Origin: an uncultured Eubacteriales bacterium
GTDB taxonomy: Bacteria; Bacillota; Clostridia; Oscillospirales; Oscillospiraceae
Direction: 5' to 3'
DNA: 5,239 nt
NCBI GenBank assembly: GCA_900553135.1
Contig: USCO01000146.1
Location: forward strand, 1-5,239
Below the pieces are notes generated by a model that saw nothing but the letters and a program-made list of their open reading frames with translations, was not told the origin of the DNA and did no database searches. The stretch's first letter is position 1, and each line of letters starts with the position of its first letter. The position numbers and the translations under genes were made by a program. Shown here in pieces: positions 1 to 5,239 of this stretch.

Positions 1-6
1 CTAAAT

Positions 7-738
7 TTAATTCACCTGGATCTGTCCCAGCAGCTCTCCAATGGGGCCGGAGAGCACCAGGTCGGCCTTCCGGTCATAGGGGGTGGGAGATTTGTTGATG
101 AGGACCAGGCGCTTGCCCCGGTAGTAGCGGATAAGCCCCGCGGCGGGGTAGACCACCAGGGACGTGCCCCCGATGATGAGAAGGTCAGCCTGACTGATGT
201 CCTCCAGGGCCCCCTCCATGACCTGGGCGTCCAGGCTCTCCTCGTAGAGGACCACCTCGGGCTTGACGATGCCGCCGCAGGCGCAGCGGGGCACCCCCTG
301 GCTGTCCCGGATGTACTCCACCGGGTAGGAGCGCCCGCAGGCCATGCACCGGTTGCGGCGCACCGAGCCGTGCAGCTCCCACACCCGCTGAGAACCCGCG
401 TCCTGGTGCAGGCCGTCGATGTTCTGGGTCACCACACTTCTCAGGTGTCCCGCCTGCTCCAGCTGGGCCAGCTTTTTGTGGGCCGCGTTGGGCTTGGCGT
501 CCGGGCAGAGCATCTTGTCCCGGTAAAAGCGGTAAAACTCCTCCGGGTTGCGGTCAAAAAAGCTGCGGCTCAGGATCTCCTCCGGGGGATAGTCGTACTT
601 CTGGTGGTACAGTCCGTCCACGCTGCGAAAATCGGGGATGCCGCTCTCGGTGGACACCCCGGCGCCCCCGAAGAAAACCGCCCGGCGGCTCTCGTCAATC
701 CAGGTCTGAAGGGTCTCCAGCTGCTGTGTCAGTTCCAT
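7..738 (-). CDS. Sir2-family NAD-dependent protein deacetylase (sirtuin)
   Basis: The 243-aa product is a complete bacterial sirtuin; the usual length is about 235-250 aa. Sirtuins remove acetyl groups from lysines in cytoplasmic proteins, consuming NAD+ and yielding nicotinamide and O-acetyl-ADP-ribose. Visible motifs in order: the NAD-binding GAGVST (25-30) and GIPDFRS (33-39), TQNIDGLH (104-111), catalytic His123 in ELHGS, four zinc-ligand cysteines C131, C134, C152 and C154 in two CxxC/CxC pairs, KPEVVLYEE (159-167), GTSLVVYPA (191-199) and NKSPTPYD (215-222). Compared with E. coli CobB, the Tyr of the YxxR acyl-pocket motif is present (Y69), but the Arg position is Tyr72, which favours deacetylase over desuccinylase activity (alignment from memory). 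The start is the ATG at 738-736, preceded by AAAGGAG 8 nt away. The gene overlaps the upstream coiled-coil gene by 44 bp and is probably expressed from that gene's promoter. TAA is followed one codon later by an in-frame TAG. No terminator is visible before the window edge. Confidence 0.97.
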   Translation of the reverse strand: MELTQQLETLQTWIDESRRAVFFGGAGVSTESGIPDFRSVDGLYHQKYDYPPEEILSRSFFDRNPEEFYRFYRDKMLCPDAKPNAAHKKLAQLEQAGHLRSVVTQNIDGLHQDAGSQRVWELHGSVRRNRCMACGRSYPVEYIRDSQGVPRCACGGIVKPEVVLYEESLDAQVMEGALEDISQADLLIIGGTSLVVYPAAGLIRYYRGKRLVLINKSPTPYDRKADLVLSGPIGELLGQIQVN

Positions 739-1708
739 GGCTCATGCTCCTTTCTTCCCCCGCCAGCAGCGTCTCCCGCTCCTGCCGAAGGGCCTGTTCC
801 TTTGCCTGCAGGGCGTCCAAACCTTCCCGCAGGCTTTCCATCAGGGTGTCTACCTCACACAGGATGTTTTCCACCTCCCCCTGGGCCCGCTCCAAGCCGG
901 CGTGGGAAAAGAGGTCGGAAAACACCCCCTCAAAAAAGTAGTCCGCAAAGGCCAAAAATCCTTCCAGGTCGGCCCCGGGCACCTTCTCCTGGGGCACCCG
1001 GGCCAGCTGGGTCCGCAGGCGGCTGAGAGCCTGGCGGATCTCTCCACCCTGGGCCTGGACCTCCTCCAGTCCCGCCGTCCGGCCCACCACAGACAGAAGG
1101 CCGCCCCGCTCCCAGCTCTCCCACTCCCGGGCGCTCTCCAGCGTCCCCGTCATGGCCCGCAGCTGGACCTGGGCCGCCTCTCCCGCCTGGACGGCGTCCT
1201 TCAGGTCCTGAAGCCCGCTGCGCACGGACCCCAACTCCTTGGCGATCTGCACCAGCCGCTGGACCTGGGTGCTGCCGGTGCAGCACAAAAACCGTTCCTT
1301 CTCTCCCAAAAGGGCCTGGTAGCGCTCCTCCACGCCTTCCAATCCGGCCCGTTCCTCTTTGGCTGTCCACAGCCGGTCCTCCAGGTCGCTGAGATCCCAC
1401 AGGGCCGCCTCATATCTGGCCTGGGCCTCCATGAGCTCCCGGCTCTCCTCCCGTTTTACCGGGTCCGCCGGCATTCCTGCCCAGAGGGCGGTCAGCGGGC
1501 CGCTCTCTCCGGCCAATGCCCGCTCCTCCTCCCGGCCCAGCACCGCCATGGCCTGCTCCGACGCCTCACGGCGGAGTTTGTGCTGTTCCCGCATCTCCGC
1601 CACCATGTCGTCCAGCTTTTTGGCCCGTTCCAGGTCCCGGCGCGCCTGCTCCAGGTCCCGGTCGATCTGTGTCAGTCCCCGCAACACTTGTTCCCTCACT
1701 TCCATCAT
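695..1708 (-). CDS. uncharacterised coiled-coil protein, co-transcribed with Sir2
   Basis: The product is 337 aa with no assigned function. Sequence shows long charged heptad-like helices at about 1-65, 85-140, 155-240 and 270-318. There is no signal peptide and no clear transmembrane segment, so it is probably cytoplasmic. Two islands break the coiled coil: LKDAVQAG (169-176) leading to a Trp-rich, Gly-rich stretch (W196, W199, GGLL 202-205), and an aromatic helix FLAFADYFFEG (251-261) followed by SHAGLERAQ. From memory, this order (xAGxxAL, W..GGGL, then FADYFFDGLFADW-like) recurs in uncharacterised Firmicutes proteins; I cannot name the family. The tail 320-337 is Ser/Asp/Gly-rich and overlaps the Sir2 start. 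Two adjacent ATGs (1708-1706, 1705-1703) follow AAGGTGG at 4 and 7 nt; the second has better spacing. A GTG at codon 4 or 8 is also possible if the extended -10 upstream is the true promoter. Stop TGA is at 697-695. Reading frame length, RBS and conserved islands make it a real gene. Confidence 0.86.
   Translation of the reverse strand: MMEVREQVLRGLTQIDRDLEQARRDLERAKKLDDMVAEMREQHKLRREASEQAMAVLGREEERALAGESGPLTALWAGMPADPVKREESRELMEAQARYEAALWDLSDLEDRLWTAKEERAGLEGVEERYQALLGEKERFLCCTGSTQVQRLVQIAKELGSVRSGLQDLKDAVQAGEAAQVQLRAMTGTLESAREWESWERGGLLSVVGRTAGLEEVQAQGGEIRQALSRLRTQLARVPQEKVPGADLEGFLAFADYFFEGVFSDLFSHAGLERAQGEVENILCEVDTLMESLREGLDALQAKEQALRQERETLLAGEERSMSHGTDTAAGDPSDLD
747..753 (-). promoter_or_regulatory. 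Shine-Dalgarno site of the Sir2 gene, inside the upstream ORF
   Basis: On the minus strand the sequence reads AAAGGAG, 8 nt, then ATG (738-736). It lies within the last codons of the coiled-coil gene. It fixes the Sir2 start. A nearer ATG at 745-743 is in the coiled-coil frame (Met322 of that protein) and is too close to the site to be used. Ribosomes finishing the upstream gene pass over this site, so translational coupling is likely. Confidence 0.85.
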
Positions 1709-1724
1709 AATACCACCTTATTAT
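1707..1724. repeat. AT-rich 6-bp inverted repeat around the start of the coiled-coil gene
   Basis: ATAATA (1707-1712) and TATTAT (1719-1724) are perfect inverted arms separated by 6 nt (ccacct). The dyad spans most of the -10 box, the ribosome binding site (AGGTGG, in the loop on the minus strand) and the first ATG. On the same strand TGGTATAAT and TGGTATTAT also form a direct repeat with a 13-nt period. It could be an operator or an RNA hairpin presenting the ribosome site, or chance in AT-rich intergenic DNA. Confidence 0.4.
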
Positions 1725-1728
1725 ACCA
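1720..1728 (-). promoter_or_regulatory. extended -10 promoter element for the coiled-coil/Sir2 operon
   Basis: The minus strand reads TGGTATAAT, a perfect -10 hexamer (1725-1720) with the TGn extension. The best -35 at 17-nt spacing is GGAACA (1748-1743), only 3 of 6 matches, as expected for extended -10 promoters. Transcription would begin near 1713-1711, only a few nt before the annotated ATGs. That leaves almost no leader and cuts into the AAGGTGG site. Either the mRNA is near-leaderless, a downstream GTG is used, or transcription starts elsewhere. Confidence 0.55.
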
Positions 1729-1757
1729 TGACCTGCCGCCGGTGTTCCATTTTTTTC

Positions 1758-1786
1758 TGGACTTTCCCCCTCCCTTTGGCTACACT
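1758..1786 (+). promoter_or_regulatory. candidate sigma-A promoter of tex
   Basis: TGGACT (1758-1763, 4 of 6 to TTGACA) is followed by a 17-nt spacer and TACACT (1781-1786, 4 of 6 to TATAAT). The predicted transcription start is near 1793, giving a leader of about 25 nt that contains the AAGGAG site at 1804-1809. It faces away from the minus-strand promoter in the same 109-bp gap. Spacing is ideal, but both boxes are only moderate matches. Confidence 0.45.
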
Positions 1787-1817
1787 AAATGGTAGTCATA
1801 AAAAAGGAGCGTTTTTG

Positions 1818-3980
<2,163 letters not shown>

Positions 3981-3982
3981 GA

Positions 3983-4010
3983 TTCCACACCGGAGCCATA
4001 GAATGTGGAA
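3983..4010 (+). repeat. 7-bp inverted repeat between tex and the dipeptidase gene
   Basis: TTCCACA (3983-3989) and TGTGGAA (4004-4010) are perfect inverted arms around a 14-nt loop. The dyad begins 2 nt after the tex stop and ends 6 nt before the AAAGGAG of the next gene. No T-run follows, so it is not a standard intrinsic terminator. It could be an intercistronic mRNA hairpin affecting stability or translation, or a protein site; the stem is short and could be chance. Confidence 0.4.
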
Positions 4011-4016
4011 AACCGG

Positions 4017-4023
4017 AAAGGAG
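4017..4023 (+). promoter_or_regulatory. Shine-Dalgarno site that sets the dipeptidase start
   Basis: AAAGGAG lies 6 nt before ATG 4030. It supports that start over the upstream in-frame ATG at 4003, which would add nine residues and has only a weaker GGAG (3992-3995) 7 nt upstream. Confidence 0.8.
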
Positions 4024-4029
4024 TCCGCC

Positions 4030-4971
4030 ATGAACTATTCTGTTATCGACCTGCACTGTGACACCCTCACCGCCTTTCAGGCTCCCACCCGCTGCCGGGA
4101 CACCCTGAACGATCCCGATTCCGTCTTTGCCCTGTGCAAAATCCCCGAAAACACCCCCTGGTGCCAGTGCTGCGCCGTATTTGTCCCCGACGGCCTGACT
4201 TCTGAGGAGGCCCTGGGGTACTACCGCTTCCACCGCCGCAGCTTCCAGCGGCAGGGGGAGCAGTTTGCCGCCCTGGCCCAGGTCTGCACCACCGCGGGAC
4301 AGATGGAAGATGCCTGGGCTCAGAAGAAAACCGCCCTGATCCTTACGGTGGAAAACGGCTCCCTGCTGGGCACCGGCCTTGACAAGGTGGAGGAGCTGCA
4401 CCGGGACGGGGTACGCCTGCTCACCCTCACCTGGAACGGAGAAAACGCCCTGGGCTCGGGCAATGAAACGGACCACGGCCTGTCCCCCCTGGGCAAGGCG
4501 GCGGTGCCCGCCCTGGAGGAGGCTGGCATCCTGCTGGACGTGTCCCACCTCAACGACGCCGGGTTCCGGGACGTGCTGGAGCTGGCCCAAAAACCCTTTG
4601 TGGCCTCCCACTCCAACGCCCGGGCCGTGTGTCCCCACCTGCGCAATCTGGAGGACTGGCAAATCCGGGAGATGGTCCGCCGCCGCTGTCTCATCGGCCT
4701 GAATTTCTCCAACGGATTTCTCCGAAACGACGGGGAACCTGCGGATTTTTCCCACATCCTGCGCCATACGGAGCACTTCCTGACCCTGGGGGCCGGGGAC
4801 TGCCTGGCTCTGGGCAGCGACTTTGACGGCACCTCCCTCCCCCCCTGCCTGGACAGCTGCGAAAAAATGCTGGATCTGGGGGCGGCCCTGACCGGCGCCT
4901 TTGGCCGGGAAACGGCGGAAAGCATCCTCTGGCGCAACGCCCAGGCATTTTTCCGCGCCAATCTGCCCTAA
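4030..4971 (+). CDS. peptidase family M19 dipeptidase (renal/membrane dipeptidase-like)
   Basis: The 313-aa product is a binuclear-zinc TIM-barrel dipeptidase of family M19, which hydrolyses dipeptides, often with a D-residue at the C-terminal side. The true substrate here is unknown. All metal ligands of the family are visible: H9 and D11 in DLHCD, bridging E108 in VENGS, H173 in DVSHLND, H194 in ASHSNAR, and D264 in GSDFDG. R205 lies 11 residues after H194 and matches the substrate-carboxylate Arg of renal dipeptidase. The position of the mammalian catalytic His152 (LTLTHN) is Trp135 here (LTLTWNGEN), a form I recall from other Firmicutes members. There is no signal peptide or anchor, so it should be cytoplasmic, unlike the mammalian enzyme. 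Start ATG 4030 has AAAGGAG at 6 nt; an alternative start at 4003 adds nine residues. The gene lies 49 nt after tex and may be co-transcribed. The neighbours do not reveal a pathway; peptide or cell-wall fragment turnover is a guess. Confidence 0.93.
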   Translation: MNYSVIDLHCDTLTAFQAPTRCRDTLNDPDSVFALCKIPENTPWCQCCAVFVPDGLTSEEALGYYRFHRRSFQRQGEQFAALAQVCTTAGQMEDAWAQKKTALILTVENGSLLGTGLDKVEELHRDGVRLLTLTWNGENALGSGNETDHGLSPLGKAAVPALEEAGILLDVSHLNDAGFRDVLELAQKPFVASHSNARAVCPHLRNLEDWQIREMVRRRCLIGLNFSNGFLRNDGEPADFSHILRHTEHFLTLGAGDCLALGSDFDGTSLPPCLDSCEKMLDLGAALTGAFGRETAESILWRNAQAFFRANLP

Positions 4972-4974
4972 CCC

Positions 4975-5003
4975 TTGCGGCTTTCTCCACAAGGCGGTAT
5001 ACT
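4975..5003 (+). promoter_or_regulatory. candidate promoter of the AlbA_2-domain gene
   Basis: TTGCGG (4975-4980, 3 of 6) is followed by a 17-nt spacer and TATACT (4998-5003, 5 of 6 to TATAAT). Transcription would start near 5010, just upstream of GGAGG (5012-5016), so the leader would be only about 14 nt. A 5-bp dyad, CCTTG (4973-4977) and CAAGG (4990-4994), covers part of the -35 box and spacer. It lacks a T-run, so it is not a terminator, but could be an operator. Confidence 0.5.
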
Positions 5004-5023
5004 CAAGAAAAGGAGGGACCGCC

Positions 5024-5239
5024 ATGTGGCCGCTGGATGAACTGGACTTTTTACAGGAATACCGGGAGGACAACCGCATCGAGGCCAAGCGGGCCCAGGG
5101 CGGCCTGCCCCACAGTCTGTGGGAGACCTACTCCGCCTTTGCCAACACCCTGGGGGGCGTCATCCTGCTGGGGGTGGCCGAGGGAGAAGAGGGCGCGCTG
5201 TACTCCGTGCCCCTCTTTGATCCTCAGGAGCTGGTGGAC
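5024..5239 (+). CDS. AlbA_2/Schlafen-type putative nucleic-acid-binding protein (N-terminal part)
   Basis: The first 72 codons are open to the window edge; the rest is outside. The visible part matches the start of the AlbA_2 (Schlafen AlbA-like, formerly AAA_4) domain: an N-terminal acidic helix, the conserved ExK pair in RIEAKRA (E20, K22), GGLP (26-29), LWETYSAFANTLGG (32-45) and ILLGV (48-51). In bacteria this domain usually opens longer proteins annotated as putative transcriptional regulators or ATP-binding proteins, often with a C-terminal winged helix. Schlafen relatives in animals include RNases, but function in most bacterial members is unknown. The start is ATG 5024, with AAGGAGG centred 7-8 nt upstream. 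It lies 52 nt after the dipeptidase stop and has its own promoter-like sequence, so it need not belong to the tex transcript. Total length and C-terminal domains cannot be seen. Confidence 0.88.
   Translation, partial: MWPLDELDFLQEYREDNRIEAKRAQGGLPHSLWETYSAFANTLGGVILLGVAEGEEGALYSVPLFDPQELVD

Noticed and set aside
7..738. Sir2 as part of an anti-phage defence system (ThsA, DSR or SIR2-HerA type)
   Set aside because: The protein is a short stand-alone sirtuin with the complete zinc cysteine set and catalytic His of a classical deacetylase. There is no fused sensor domain, HerA, Argonaute or other defence partner nearby.
1748..1760. CCA-T7-CTGG in the divergent gap as a terminator
   Set aside because: There is no stable stem ahead of the T-run, and the flanking genes diverge, so no transcript is expected to end here.
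737..1795. 352-codon plus-strand open frame opposite the coiled-coil gene
   Set aside because: It is rich in Pro, Leu, His and Gln, lacks domains, and mirrors the coding bias of the real minus-strand gene.
1359..1817. N-terminal extension of tex upstream of 1818
   Set aside because: The upstream part is antisense to the coiled-coil gene, Ser/Arg-rich and unlike any Tex. A good ribosome site and the conserved Tex N-terminus place the start at 1818.
4972..5023. Intrinsic terminator after the dipeptidase gene
   Set aside because: The only dyad (CCTTG/CAAGG) has a 5-bp stem and no following T-run. The gap is better explained by promoter and ribosome-site elements for the next gene.

Overview
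The window is GC-rich (roughly 60-65% by eye) and gene-dense. Every gene has a strong AAAGGAG-type Shine-Dalgarno site at 6-8 nt spacing, apart from the weaker one on the coiled-coil gene. Protein sequences and codon use fit a high-GC member of the Firmicutes/Clostridia, such as an Oscillospiraceae gut anaerobe of the Flavonifractor/Lawsonibacter/Pseudoflavonifractor type. That placement is an inference from sequence style; no marker gene is present.

Layout. The left third (7-1708) is a minus-strand pair: an uncharacterised 337-aa coiled-coil protein (695-1708), then a canonical zinc-binding Sir2-family NAD-dependent protein deacetylase (7-738). The two reading frames overlap by 44 bp, and the Sir2 ribosome binding site lies inside the coiled-coil gene, so they are almost certainly co-transcribed. 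A 109-bp divergent region (1709-1817) carries promoter-like sequences for both directions. On the minus side, a consensus extended -10 box is packed against the start codon and lies in a small AT-rich dyad.

The right two thirds run on the plus strand. tex (1818-3980) encodes a complete 720-aa Tex transcription accessory protein (HTH-like N-terminus, YqgF-like domain, HhH repeats, C-terminal S1). After a 49-nt gap comes a cytoplasmic peptidase family M19 (renal/membrane dipeptidase-like) enzyme (4030-4971). After a further 52-nt gap with its own promoter-like sequence comes the first 72 codons of an AlbA_2/Schlafen-type putative DNA/nucleic-acid-binding protein (from 5024, cut by the window edge).

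This looks like ordinary chromosomal housekeeping territory. I see no transposase, integrase, phage gene, tRNA, rRNA, CRISPR array or recognisable defence island. The Sir2 protein is a classical deacetylase rather than a defence NADase. The items most worth a second look are the uncharacterised coiled-coil gene translationally overlapped with Sir2, the unusually compact promoter/start region of that pair, and the Trp that replaces a catalytic His in the M19 enzyme.
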